A stretch of DNA of 47,057 bases from Mycobacterium sp. (GTDB lineage: Bacteria > Actinomycetota > Actinomycetes > Mycobacteriales > Mycobacteriaceae). The stretch spans positions 1 to 47,057 of the forward strand of contig JAHFVD010000060.1 in assembly GCA_023264735.1 (NCBI GenBank), read 5' to 3'. A program made the translations under genes and the position numbers. The notes under the pieces were generated by a model. That model worked only from the letters and a program-made list of their open reading frames with translations, searched no databases and had not been told where the DNA came from. This document shows, piece by piece, positions 7,247 through 15,054 of the stretch (positions within the stretch are counted from its first letter, which is position 1; the number at the start of each line of letters is the position of its first letter).

Positions 7247-8734
7247 ATGACCGAACCACTGGGTATCTCCGTGGGCACAACCAGCCTGGTCGCCGCGCGC
7301 GCCGGCGCTGCGCCGGTCATCTGTCCCGCCGAATTGATGCTCGGCGACCAGGTGTGGACCGGCTTTGTCGACCGGGTCGGCGACCCGCTGCCGCTGGTCG
7401 GCGACGACGGGGTCTCCTACCGCGCCGAGCAGCTGCTGGCCCTGGCCCTGTCCGCGCTCGCCGATGCCGACGGCGCCGGTCTTGCGGCCGTGGCAGGCGT
7501 GGCGGTTCCGGCGCACTGGGGACCCGGCCGACGCGACGCCCTGCGCGACGCCATGTGGAGCCTGCCCGCACTCGCCGGGGTCGCCGCACCGCCACTGCTG
7601 GTGTCCGATGCCACCGCGGCACTGCGCTCGCTGCAAAACGATCCGGGACTACCGCGCCACGGCGTGATCCTGGTGTGCGTCTTCGAGGCCAGCGGCACGT
7701 CGGTGACTCTGGCCGATGCCGGTGCCGATTACCGCCAGATCGGTGAGACCGCACGTCGTCCGGGGTTGCCCGCCGAACTCGGCGCATTCATCGACGACGC
7801 ACTGGCCCAAGCGCGGATCTCCCGCGAAAACATCAGCGCTGTCACCGCTATCGGCGACGAAGAATCGATACCGGTTGCCGTCCAACAACTCTCGGCACAC
7901 CTGCGGATGCCCGTCAGCATGTCGCCGCATCCGCAGCTCGACGCGGCGCTGGGAGCCAGCCTGGCCGCGGCACGGCAGTTGGCGGCCGACGCGCCAACCG
8001 GCCTGGCGCCCGCGCCGCTGATCGCCGACGTCGGCCCGCAGTCGGCGACCGTGGCCGCTGCACTGGCCTGGTCCAGCGACGACACCCCCGATGAGCCTGT
8101 CGCACAAGACCAGTCGTATGCCTACGGTGACTACGACTACCGCGGCTATGGCGATTACGAGAACGACGACGATCTCTCGATCCTCGGCGGGGACCCGCCT
8201 GAGCGGCGTGGGTCGGGCCTGACCCGCAGCGTTCCCCTGCTGCTCGGCGGGGCCGCAGCCGTGGCTGCCGTGGCCGTCGGTGGCTTCGCCTACACCCTCA
8301 CCGGTGCCAGCACCTCCGAGGCTCCGAGCACGCAAACGGTGAAACCGGCTCCGGCGACTGCGGTTACCGCGGTCACCCCGGTGGAGCAGAGCCCCGCGGC
8401 GCCACCGCCGGTCCCGACGGAAACCGTCACGATGACCAACCCGCCCATCAGCACCGTCACCGAACAGGCGCCGCCACCCCAAACCACCATCGTCACCGTG
8501 GAAACGACGACCACAACGCCGCCGACCACCACAACCACAACCACAACCACCACGACCACGACGACAACGCCGACTACCACTACGACAACGCCGACTACCA
8601 CTACGACGACGACGCCGTCGACGACCACCACTGAGTGGGACACCACGACGACTCGAAAGCCGTTGATCCCCGGGCTGCCACCGCCACCGCACATTCCCGG
8701 GCTGCCGCCGCTACCCAATCTCAACGTGGGCTAA
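7247..8734 (+). CDS. Membrane-anchored Hsp70/actin-fold protein with threonine-rich outer tail
   Basis: The 495-residue product starts MTEPLGISVGTTSLVAAR, matching the first phosphate-binding loop of Hsp70/actin ATPases. Residues 1-280 form one truncated ATPase-like domain (normal Hsp70 ATPase is about 380). A linker rich in Tyr, Asp and Gly follows, then one membrane helix near residues 335-355, and an outside tail of PAT-rich sequence. Residues 420-462 are almost all threonine. The tail ends with two IPGLPP motifs. There is no substrate-binding domain. Nothing adjacent suggests a chaperone partner (no grpE or dnaJ). The ATPase fold is supported; activity and role are unknown. O-mannosylation of the tail is plausible. 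Confidence 0.8.
   Translation: MTEPLGISVGTTSLVAARAGAAPVICPAELMLGDQVWTGFVDRVGDPLPLVGDDGVSYRAEQLLALALSALADADGAGLAAVAGVAVPAHWGPGRRDALRDAMWSLPALAGVAAPPLLVSDATAALRSLQNDPGLPRHGVILVCVFEASGTSVTLADAGADYRQIGETARRPGLPAELGAFIDDALAQARISRENISAVTAIGDEESIPVAVQQLSAHLRMPVSMSPHPQLDAALGASLAAARQLAADAPTGLAPAPLIADVGPQSATVAAALAWSSDDTPDEPVAQDQSYAYGDYDYRGYGDYENDDDLSILGGDPPERRGSGLTRSVPLLLGGAAAVAAVAVGGFAYTLTGASTSEAPSTQTVKPAPATAVTAVTPVEQSPAAPPPVPTETVTMTNPPISTVTEQAPPPQTTIVTVETTTTTPPTTTTTTTTTTTTTTTPTTTTTTPTTTTTTTPSTTTTEWDTTTTRKPLIPGLPPPPHIPGLPPLPNLNVG
8504..8632 (+). repeat. Threonine-codon microsatellite
   Basis: About 43 codons are nearly all ACC, ACG, ACA or ACT, broken by a few CCG (Pro), TCG and GAG codons. A unit like ACTACCACTACGAC(A/G)ACGCCG is repeated in tandem. 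Slippage could change tail length between strains without shifting the frame. Confidence 0.8.
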
Positions 8735-8812
8735 TCGTTCCGTCAACCCGCAGCTAGACACACGATGTGTGCGATGCCACAAGCGGTTTCCTGAGCAAAC
8801 CTCAGTGAGATC

Positions 8813-8838
8813 GTTTGCGCCTTCTCGTTGATGGGAAG
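8813..8838 (+). promoter_or_regulatory. SigF-like promoter before the CsbD gene
   Basis: GTTT (8813-8816), a 16-base spacer and GGGAAG (8833-8838) resemble the mycobacterial SigF pattern GTTT-N15-17-GGGTAT. The -10 differs at two positions. The spacing and the stress-protein gene downstream support it. Confidence 0.4.
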
Positions 8839-8909
8839 ACGGAAGCAGGCCGACGGGGAATTTCCCCTCACGTTCAACGGGACGTGGCGCCACACCGAGA
8901 GGAAACGAT

Positions 8910-9149
8910 ATGGGCGAGCACAACAGTGGACCGGAAGAAGCCGTCAAGGGTGTCGTAGAGGGTGTCAAGGGTAAGGCCAAGGAAGTCATCGGCGCCGTCA
9001 CCGGCCGCGATGACCTTCAGCGCGAGGGACAGGCCCAGCAGGACAAGGCGGACTCCCAGCGTGAGGCCGCTAAGAAGGAAGCCGAAGCTGAAGCAGCTCG
9101 GGCATCCGCGAAGGCGAGCGAGGCCCGCGAAAAGGCCGAGCAGAACTAA
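8910..9149 (+). CDS. CsbD-like stress protein
   Basis: The 79-residue hydrophilic protein begins MGEHNSGPEEAVKGVVEGVKG and carries the CsbD pattern VKGKAKEVIGAVTGRDDLQREG. Residues 45-79 are an Ala/Lys/Glu helix with strong coiled-coil character. Mycobacterial relatives include the microaggregate-binding protein 1 family. Homologues are induced by general stress sigma factors; function is unknown. GAGGAAA precedes the ATG. A strong terminator follows, so this is a single-gene unit. Confidence 0.85.
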   Translation: MGEHNSGPEEAVKGVVEGVKGKAKEVIGAVTGRDDLQREGQAQQDKADSQREAAKKEAEAEAARASAKASEAREKAEQN

Positions 9150-9155
9150 GAACTC

Positions 9156-9203
9156 AACGTAGACAGGCCCGGCGCCCATGCGGTGCCGGGCCTGCCTACG
9201 TTT
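9156..9203 (+). terminator. Intrinsic terminator after the CsbD gene
   Basis: AACGTAG-A-CAGGCCCGGC pairs with GCCGGGCCTG-C-CTACGTT, a 17-pair stem with one mismatched position and an 11-base loop. It ends in GTTT with no long U run, as is common in mycobacteria. Confidence 0.75.
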
Positions 9204-9257
9204 AGCGATGGCCGCCGTGGGCATTCTGTTGAGACGCAATTCGTCTGGACAGAGGTT

Positions 9258-9399
9258 TTGACCAAGCCGAACGCATCGATCAAGAACGAGAAGATGTTCG
9301 CAAGGGTCCGAACTACGAAAGCGCGCTAAAGAACTCGGGCTGTCGGGCTACTCGAAGCTCACCAAAGACACGTTGATCGCGGAACTCCGCGGTCACTGA
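9258..9399 (+). pseudogene. Decayed Rho-N/SAP-like small protein gene (DUF7218 type)
   Basis: TTG 9258 after AGAGG opens KPNASIKNEKMFARV, the N-terminus of a small mycobacterial family. The frame then ends within a few codons. In the next frame, bases 9301-9399 read GSELRKRAKELGLSGYS and then KLTKDTLIAELRGH, the family's C-terminal nucleic-acid-binding helix-turn-helix. In intact relatives some 40-50 residues, including a lysine/glycine-rich stretch, lie between these parts. The gene has therefore lost its middle with a frame change. Family recognition is from memory. Confidence 0.65.
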
Positions 9400-9417
9400 T
9401 AAACAGAAGGTCGTGCC

Positions 9418-9573
9418 ATGATTGTTCTCGGAGTCATCCTGTTGGTACTCGGCATCGTTCTCGGGGTGTCCATCCTGGAGACCATCGGAATCATCCTGCT
9501 GGTGGTTGGTGCGGTGCTCTGGATCCTGGGCGCCGTCGGCCGGCCCGTCGCCGGACGCAAAGTCTGGTTCTAG
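9418..9573 (+). CDS. Small membrane protein (DUF6131-like)
   Basis: The 51-residue product is MIVLGVILLVLGIVLG, a short loop, ETIGIILLVVGAVLWILG and the basic tail VGRPVAGRKVWF. Two membrane helices are clear. An AGAAGG ribosome site lies 8 bases before the ATG. Similar tiny proteins are widespread in actinobacteria and have no known function. It sits directly after the decayed gene. Confidence 0.75.
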   Translation: MIVLGVILLVLGIVLGVSILETIGIILLVVGAVLWILGAVGRPVAGRKVWF

Positions 9574-9575
9574 AC

Positions 9576-9995
9576 CTACGCACCAGGTACCGCGGTGCGA
9601 GCCGCCACCGATTCTGGTGACCGGGTGTCGAATACCGCGATGACGGCGTTGGCGGCATCGCCTGACAGTGGATAGTCGGCCACCGGATGGCGCCAATGCG
9701 CGGCGATCACCGTGACGTCGGAGTGCAGGCGAGGTAGCTCCCGATCGAGCGTCGCTCGAAGTGTCGGGGCATCGAAGTCGTAGGCAATCTCGGAGATGAC
9801 GACCAAGTCGAAATCGTGTGCTGGCCAAGGCATATCATAGGCGCGGCGTAACAGGGTCACGTCGTCGCGGTGCCCGCTCCTGCGCAGCCGTGCATCAGCG
9901 TGCGTCAACGCGCCCTCGGCGATGTCGATGGCCGTCACGTGATCGCAGCGAACGCTGAGCTGCTCGGTGAGGGCCCCGACCGCCGCCGAGCCCAA
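9576..9995 (-). pseudogene. Truncated NodS-like SAM-dependent methyltransferase
   Basis: The open stretch reads GSAAVGALTEQLSVRCDHV, TAIDIAEGALTHADARL, FDLVVISEIAYDFD and AHWRHPVADYPLSGD, the core of the NodS-like methyltransferase fold. The first 40-50 residues, including the start of the SAM motif (ExGCGxG), are absent: a stop at 10011-10013, shared with the DUF1990 gene, closes the frame seven codons earlier. The C-terminus after SGDAANAVIAVFDT is also unlike the family. The only start is a TTG inside motif I. It is a remnant and probably inactive. Confidence 0.7.
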
Positions 9996-10010
9996 CCATC
10001 CGGCTCGGGT

Positions 10011-10508
10011 TCACACCACCGACAGATAGCGCCGGGTGATCACCCGCTGAACGATCGACGCGACCGGTGCGCCGATTTGGCTCCACCACGTCGCTGGCGT
10101 GGAGAACGCGACCACCTCGGCATGGACGGACTCATCGGCGGGCTCGAAGCGCACCCCGAACATCTCCTCACCCGCCACCGCGTGGCCAGGCAGGCTGCCG
10201 TACGCGAAGCCGCGGTGATTGGGTTCGTCGACCACGTAGACCACCCGGCAGGGTGCCGAAAACGGCCCCAGCCGGCCCAGCACATCGGTGCCGACCTCGG
10301 CCACCTCGGTGGTCGCTGTGACGCGCAGGCCCGCGCCGCGCAGCATTCCGTAGCGCATCACCTCGTCGGCCGCCTGCTCGAAACGGGCCCGGCCGCTGCC
10401 GATCCGTGAGGACAGCCGCACATGGTGGTAGCCGGCGGGCAGATCCGCCGCGGTCGCACCCACCTCGGTATAGGTCAACGGGCGGCCTGCCAAGTCGCTG
10501 AGCTTCAC
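10011..10508 (-). CDS. DUF1990 family protein
   Basis: The 165-residue protein starts at GTG 10508 (VKLSDLAGRPLTYTEVGAT). It has the DUF1990 features: YHHVRLSSRIGSGRARFEQA, the VVYVVDEPNHRGFAYGSLPG block and the C-terminal FSTPATWWSQIGAPVASIVQ. The family, fused in plants to tRNA-modification proteins, has unknown function in bacteria. Longer in-frame starts exist, up to 10625, but they would translate a repeat element (10509-10558) and run into the divergent promoter. The repeat supplies AAGGTGG as the ribosome site. Confidence 0.85.
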   Translation of the reverse strand: MKLSDLAGRPLTYTEVGATAADLPAGYHHVRLSSRIGSGRARFEQAADEVMRYGMLRGAGLRVTATTEVAEVGTDVLGRLGPFSAPCRVVYVVDEPNHRGFAYGSLPGHAVAGEEMFGVRFEPADESVHAEVVAFSTPATWWSQIGAPVASIVQRVITRRYLSVV

Positions 10509-10558
10509 GGGTCCACCTTGCCATCTGCGCCACTCCTCCTCATCGCTCGTGCCTCGCT
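10509..10558 (-). repeat. DEEEWRRWQ-type intergenic repeat
   Basis: On the minus strand the bases read GCACGAGCGATGAGGAGG, then AGTGGCGCAGATGGCAAGGTGG. In frame with the DUF1990 gene this encodes DEEEWRRWQGG. I recall this stretch recurring before many mycobacterial genes, often mis-annotated as protein N-termini. Here it ends 3 bases before the GTG and carries the ribosome site. Confidence 0.6.
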
Positions 10559-10624
10559 CTGCATCGTCGTCGGCGCGGCCAGCACTTCCGTACTGTCGAG
10601 GTGAGCCGCCGGTACCCGGCGGCA

Positions 10625-10630
10625 TACGGT
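10625..10630 (+). promoter_or_regulatory. -10 box TACGGT, leaderless start of the thioesterase gene
   Basis: TACGGT is followed by AACCAG (6 bases) and GTG 10637. No Shine-Dalgarno sequence precedes this GTG. The box fits TANNNT. Confidence 0.5.
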
Positions 10631-10636
10631 AACCAG

Positions 10637-11284
10637 GTGGCAGAGGACATGACGGCGATCCGTGAAGCCGTGGCGGCGCTGCACCCGGGCGGAGGATTCA
10701 ATCCGCCGGAGCCGACCACCAAGGGCGGCCCCGACTACGGCCGGTTCATCGAGGCCGTCCGCGATCTGCAGGATCGCGCGCGTGCCGTCGATGCGCCCGA
10801 CGAGGTGATCACCCAAGCCGCCGAGCTGCTGGAGCAGGCATCGGCGCTGTTGACGCCGTACGACGCCGATGAGTGGTCGACACCGTCGGGCCGGCGGATG
10901 GACCTGCCGATGCGCGGCAGCATCATGATCGTCCCCAACGAGACCGCGGTCGGCGAGGACGGGCGGCTGCGGGGTTGGGTCCGGTTTCGGCGCTATCACC
11001 TGGGCCGCAATGGTGCTGTGCACGGTGGGTTCATCGCCCATCTCTTCGACTCGGTGCTGGGCAAGACGTCGTTCCTGGTAACCGGCGGGCCCTACCAGCG
11101 CACCGCCTATCTGCACGTCAACTACCGCAAGATCGTGCCCATCGAGAAGGAACTCCAGGTCGACGCCGGGATGCTGCGCACCGAGGGCCGCAAAATCTTC
11201 GTCGACATCCGGCTCTCTGACGGCGACGACCTGCTCGCCGACGGGGAAGGGTTGTTCGTGACGCTCAACCCGGGGCAGCCATGA
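10637..11284 (+). CDS. PaaI/hotdog-fold thioesterase family protein
   Basis: The 215-residue product has a 100-residue helical N-terminal part and a C-terminal hotdog domain: GRNGAVHGGFIAHLFDSVLG with the HGG turn of PaaI-type acyl-CoA thioesterases, then YLHVNYRKIVPIEKELQV and EGLFVTLNPGQP. It probably hydrolyses an acyl-CoA of unknown chain. GTG 10637 is favoured by the -10 box 6 bases upstream over the in-frame GTG 10601. It overlaps the next gene by 4 bases (ATGA). Confidence 0.83.
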   Translation: MAEDMTAIREAVAALHPGGGFNPPEPTTKGGPDYGRFIEAVRDLQDRARAVDAPDEVITQAAELLEQASALLTPYDADEWSTPSGRRMDLPMRGSIMIVPNETAVGEDGRLRGWVRFRRYHLGRNGAVHGGFIAHLFDSVLGKTSFLVTGGPYQRTAYLHVNYRKIVPIEKELQVDAGMLRTEGRKIFVDIRLSDGDDLLADGEGLFVTLNPGQP

Positions 11285-11694
11285 AGCGCTGGCTCCATCA
11301 GTGGGCGCGTCGGCGCGACAAGCTGCGGGAACGACGCGTCGCCGATTTCGTCTACCGAGTCGTGGTGGGCGTCGTCGGGCTCACAGTGCTGCTGGTCGGG
11401 ATCGTCGCGATCCCGTACCCCGGCCCCGGCTGGGCGATCGTGTTCGTCGGCCTGGCGATCCTGGCCACCGAGTTCTATTGGGCGCACCGCACGCTGTCGT
11501 TCACCCGCGGACGCTACGACAGTGCGATGGCATGGTTCCGCAGGCAAGGCTGGTTCGTGCAGGCACTCGGTGCGGTGTTCACCGCCGCGGTGGTGGTGGC
11601 CACGCTGTGGCTGGTCGGTGCGGTCGGCTGGTCGGCTGGGCTGCTGGGCTTGGACCATCCCGCGTTGGACAGCCCCATCGGCCTCGGTGCCTGA
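11281..11694 (+). CDS. TIGR02611-family PGPGW membrane protein (Rv2614A-like)
   Basis: The 137-residue protein has a basic N-terminus (KRWLHQWARRRDKLRERR), two central helices around the signature IPYPGPGWAIVFVGLAIL, and another hydrophobic segment near residues 95-125. The PGPGW motif defines a small actinobacterial membrane family of unknown function. A gene of this type lies next to thrS in M. tuberculosis as well. The ATG overlaps the thioesterase stop, so the two genes are translationally coupled. Confidence 0.82.
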   Translation: MKRWLHQWARRRDKLRERRVADFVYRVVVGVVGLTVLLVGIVAIPYPGPGWAIVFVGLAILATEFYWAHRTLSFTRGRYDSAMAWFRRQGWFVQALGAVFTAAVVVATLWLVGAVGWSAGLLGLDHPALDSPIGLGA

Positions 11695-11778
11695 CCAGCA
11701 CCCCGATAACATGGTCGCGTCCGACCGCGAGCAATTGCGCCGGTGGTTTATGTCCGCATCAGCCGAAAGAGGCCAGCA

Positions 11779-13830
11779 ATGAGCGCCCCCGCACACCCCG
11801 TACCCGCAGCCCCGATCCGGGTGCCTGCCGGGACTACCGCGGGCGCTGCGGTACGCGACGCAGGACTGCCGAGCCGCGGTCAACCCGGCGCGATCGTCGT
11901 CGTGCGCGACGGTGAGGACAAGCTGCACGATCTGAGCTGGACGCCCGACGCCGACGCCGAGGTCATCCCGGTGGCCGCCGACACCGACGAGGGTCGCAGC
12001 GTGATCCGCCATTCGGCGGCCCACGTGCTGGCCCAGGCGGTGCAAGAACTCTTCCCGCAGGCCAAGCTCGGCATCGGCCCGCCGATCACCGACGGCTTCT
12101 ACTACGACTTCGACGTGCCCGAGGCGTTCACGCCCGAGGATCTCGAGGCGCTCGAGAAGCGGATGCGCAAGATCGTCAAGGACGGTCAGCTGTTCTCGCG
12201 ACGGGTCTACGAATCCAAAGAGCAAGCGCGAAGCGAACTCGCCGGCGAGCCCTACAAGCTGGAGCTGGTCGACGACAAGTCCGGCGACGCCGACATCATG
12301 GAGGTCGGCGGCGACGAGCTGACGGCCTACGACAACCTCAATCCCCGTACTCGCGAACGTATTTGGGGTGACCTGTGCCGCGGGCCGCACATCCCCACCA
12401 CCAAGGACATCCCCGCGTTCAAGCTCACCCGCAGCTCGGCCGCGTACTGGCGTGGCGATCAGAACAACGCCAGCCTGCAACGCATCTACGGCACCGCGTG
12501 GGAGTCGCAGGAGGCCCTGGACCGTCACCTCGAGCTGATCGAGGAGGCGCAGCGCCGTGACCACCGCAGGCTCGGCGTCGAGCTGGATCTGTTCAGCTTC
12601 CCCGACGAATTGGGTTCGGGCCTACCGGTTTTCCATCCCAAGGGCGGCATCATCCGACGGGAGTTGGAGGACTATTCGCGCCGCAAGCATGAGCAGGCCG
12701 GCTACGAGTTCGTCAACACCCCGCACATCACCAAGGAACAGCTCTACATCACCTCGGGGCACCTGGAGTGGTACGCCGACGGCATGTTTCCGCCGATGCA
12801 CATCGATGCCGAGTTCGACGAGGACGGCACGCTGCGCAAGCCGGGGCAGGACTACTACCTCAAGCCGATGAACTGCCCGATGCACCACCTGATCTACCGG
12901 TCGCGGGGGCGTTCCTATCGCGAACTTCCGTTGCGGCTGTTCGAGTTCGGCTCGGTGTACCGCTACGAGAAATCCGGTGTGGTGCACGGGCTGACCCGGG
13001 TCCGCGGGATGACCCAGGACGACGCGCACATCTACACCACCCGCGAACAGATGCGCGACGAACTCGCCTCGCTGCTGCAGTTCGTGCTGGATCTGCTCGC
13101 CGATTACGGCCTGAACGACTTCTATCTGGAACTGTCGACGAGGAACCCGGAGAAGTCGGTCGGCGCCGACGAGATGTGGGACGAGGCCACCGAAACCCTG
13201 CGTGAGGTCGCCGAAGCGTCCGGGCTGCAGCTGGTTCCCGATCCCGGCGGTGCGGCGTTCTACGGACCCAAGATCTCGGTTCAGGTCAAGGATGCGCTGG
13301 GCCGCAGCTGGCAGATGTCGACCATCCAGCTCGACTTCAACATGCCGGACCGCTTCGAGCTGGAGTACACCGCCTCAGATGGGTCGCGTCGGCAACCCGT
13401 CCTTATCCACCGCGCACTGTTCGGCTCGATCGAGCGGTTCTTCGGGGTGCTCACCGAGCACTACGCGGGTGCCTTCCCCGTGTGGCTGGCCCCGGTGCAG
13501 GCGGTCGGCATTCCTGTCGCCGATGCACACGTGGCCTATTTGGAAGACGTTGCCGCCGAGCTGAAATCACTCGGTGTGCGGGTTCAGGTCGACAGCAGCG
13601 ACGACCGGATGGCCAAGAAGATCGTCAACCACACCAACCAGAAGGTGCCGTTCATGCTGCTGGCGGGCGACCGTGATGTCGAAGCCGGCGCCGTGTCATT
13701 CCGGTTCGCTGACCGCAGCCAGATCAACGGGGTGCCCAGGGCGCAGGCGGCCGCCACGATCAGAAAATGGATCGCCGACCGCGAGAATGCCGCTCCCACA
13801 GCCGAACTGGTGAAGGTCGACGGTGGCTGA
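11779..13830 (+). CDS. thrS: Threonine-tRNA ligase
   Basis: The 683-residue enzyme charges tRNA-Thr. It has a TGS domain (about 10-70), the editing domain with HSAAHVLAQA and CRGPH zinc-like ligands, class II core motifs (FHPKGGIIRRELE; KPMNCPMHHLIYRS with the catalytic zinc Cys; RVRGMTQDDAHIY; GSIERFFGVLTEHYAGAFP) and the anticodon-binding domain from about 560. Length is normal. ATG 11779 follows AAGAGG. A TAACAT box at 11712-11717 is a possible -10 element; no T-box leader is visible. It heads the phosphatidylinositol/PIM operon and overlaps the next gene by 8 bases. Confidence 0.98.
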   Translation: MSAPAHPVPAAPIRVPAGTTAGAAVRDAGLPSRGQPGAIVVVRDGEDKLHDLSWTPDADAEVIPVAADTDEGRSVIRHSAAHVLAQAVQELFPQAKLGIGPPITDGFYYDFDVPEAFTPEDLEALEKRMRKIVKDGQLFSRRVYESKEQARSELAGEPYKLELVDDKSGDADIMEVGGDELTAYDNLNPRTRERIWGDLCRGPHIPTTKDIPAFKLTRSSAAYWRGDQNNASLQRIYGTAWESQEALDRHLELIEEAQRRDHRRLGVELDLFSFPDELGSGLPVFHPKGGIIRRELEDYSRRKHEQAGYEFVNTPHITKEQLYITSGHLEWYADGMFPPMHIDAEFDEDGTLRKPGQDYYLKPMNCPMHHLIYRSRGRSYRELPLRLFEFGSVYRYEKSGVVHGLTRVRGMTQDDAHIYTTREQMRDELASLLQFVLDLLADYGLNDFYLELSTRNPEKSVGADEMWDEATETLREVAEASGLQLVPDPGGAAFYGPKISVQVKDALGRSWQMSTIQLDFNMPDRFELEYTASDGSRRQPVLIHRALFGSIERFFGVLTEHYAGAFPVWLAPVQAVGIPVADAHVAYLEDVAAELKSLGVRVQVDSSDDRMAKKIVNHTNQKVPFMLLAGDRDVEAGAVSFRFADRSQINGVPRAQAAATIRKWIADRENAAPTAELVKVDGG

Positions 13831-14377
13831 GGAATCCGACGCGATCACCGATCGGGGCATAGGGGAGCCGGACCGGCTCCAGCGCCTCTGGACCCCGCAC
13901 CGGATGAGCTACATCCTGGACGTCCCCGCGCAGAAGAACTCATCCGAACCGTCTCGACCGTTCACCGACATTCCCACCTTGCCCGACGAAGACGGTCTGG
14001 TGGTCGCCCGCGGTGAGCAGGTCTACGTGGTGCTCAACCTGTATCCGTACAACCCCGGCCATCTGATGGTGGTGCCCTACCGGCAGGTGTCGGAGCTGGA
14101 GGATCTCACCCCGGGTGAGAGCGGTGAGCTGATGGCCCTCACCCAGAAGGCGATTCGCGTCATCAAGTCGGTGTCGAGCCCGGACGGCTTCAACGTCGGC
14201 CTCAACCTCGGCAAGTCTGCGGGCGGTTCACTGGCCGAGCATCTGCACATGCATGTGGTGCCGCGCTGGGCCGGCGACGCCAACTTCATCACGATCGTCG
14301 GTGAAACCAAAGTCATCCCGCAGCTGTTGCGCGACACCCGCAGGCTGCTCGCCGAGGAGTGGGCCAGCCAGCCGTGA
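13823..14377 (+). CDS. HIT-family Ap4A phosphorylase (Rv2613c-like)
   Basis: The 184-residue protein carries the histidine triad as HLHMHVVPRW (His140, His142, His144). NLYPYNPGHLMVVPYRQV is the nucleotide-binding strand. The mycobacterial orthologue Rv2613c is an AP4A phosphorylase, cleaving diadenosine tetraphosphate with phosphate. Ap4A is a by-product of aminoacyl-tRNA synthetases, which fits its place directly after thrS. GTG 13823 overlaps thrS by 8 bases; the stop overlaps pgsA. Confidence 0.92.
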   Translation: MAEESDAITDRGIGEPDRLQRLWTPHRMSYILDVPAQKNSSEPSRPFTDIPTLPDEDGLVVARGEQVYVVLNLYPYNPGHLMVVPYRQVSELEDLTPGESGELMALTQKAIRVIKSVSSPDGFNVGLNLGKSAGGSLAEHLHMHVVPRWAGDANFITIVGETKVIPQLLRDTRRLLAEEWASQP

Positions 14378-15054
14378 GCGACTTCTACCTGATGACCCGT
14401 GCGGCGTACGCCAAGCTAAGTACGCCGGTGGCCAAGGGCGCGCTGAAAATCGGGCTAACCCCCGACATGGTGACCATCATCGGCACCGCGGGTTCTGTGC
14501 TGGCCGCACTGATCATGTTCCCGATCGGTCAGCTGTGGTGGGGTTCGGTCGCCGTCTTCATCTTTGTGCTCGCCGACATGCTGGACGGCGCTATGGCGCG
14601 CGAACGCGGTGGCGGCACCCGATTCGGTGCGGTCCTCGACGCCACCTGTGACCGGATCAGTGACGGCGCGATCTTCTGCGGCTTACTGTGGTGGGTGGCG
14701 TTCAGCATGCACAGCTCATCGCTGGCGGTGGCCACACTGATCTGCTTGGTCACCTCGCAGGTGATCTCCTACGTCAAGGCCCGCGCCGAGGCCAGCGGGC
14801 TCGAAGGCGGCGGCGGGCTCATCGAGCGCCCCGAGCGGCTGATCATCGTGCTGGTCGGCGCCGGCTTCTCCGACCTGCCGTTCTTCCCGATGCCCGTGGT
14901 GCTACCCGTGGCCATGTGGCTTCTGGCGGTGCTCAGTCTGGTGACCGTAGGTCAGCGGGTGCACTCGGTGCGCAGCAGCCCTGGTGCCATGGACAAGATC
15001 GCGCCGGCCAGCCCGCAGTCCGCCGGTGACGAGCCGACAGGCACCGAGCAGTGA
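14374..15054 (+). CDS. pgsA: Phosphatidylinositol (phosphate) synthase
   Basis: The 226-residue integral membrane enzyme has the CDP-alcohol phosphotransferase motif split over DMLDGAMARERGGG and GAVLDATCDR, giving the four metal-binding Asp residues. About six helices are seen. In mycobacteria PgsA1 joins CDP-diacylglycerol to inositol 3-phosphate, the first step to PI, PIMs, LM and LAM. GTG 14374 overlaps the HIT stop. The C-terminal 30 residues are polar and variable. It is an essential-type core gene. Confidence 0.95.
   Translation: MSDFYLMTRAAYAKLSTPVAKGALKIGLTPDMVTIIGTAGSVLAALIMFPIGQLWWGSVAVFIFVLADMLDGAMARERGGGTRFGAVLDATCDRISDGAIFCGLLWWVAFSMHSSSLAVATLICLVTSQVISYVKARAEASGLEGGGGLIERPERLIIVLVGAGFSDLPFFPMPVVLPVAMWLLAVLSLVTVGQRVHSVRSSPGAMDKIAPASPQSAGDEPTGTEQ

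Noticed and set aside
8290..8724. A valine-rich open frame on the minus strand
   Set aside because: It is the complement of the threonine-codon array and has no start signal.
11695..11778. T-box leader before thrS
   Set aside because: The gap is only 84 bases and has no specifier stem or T-box consensus.
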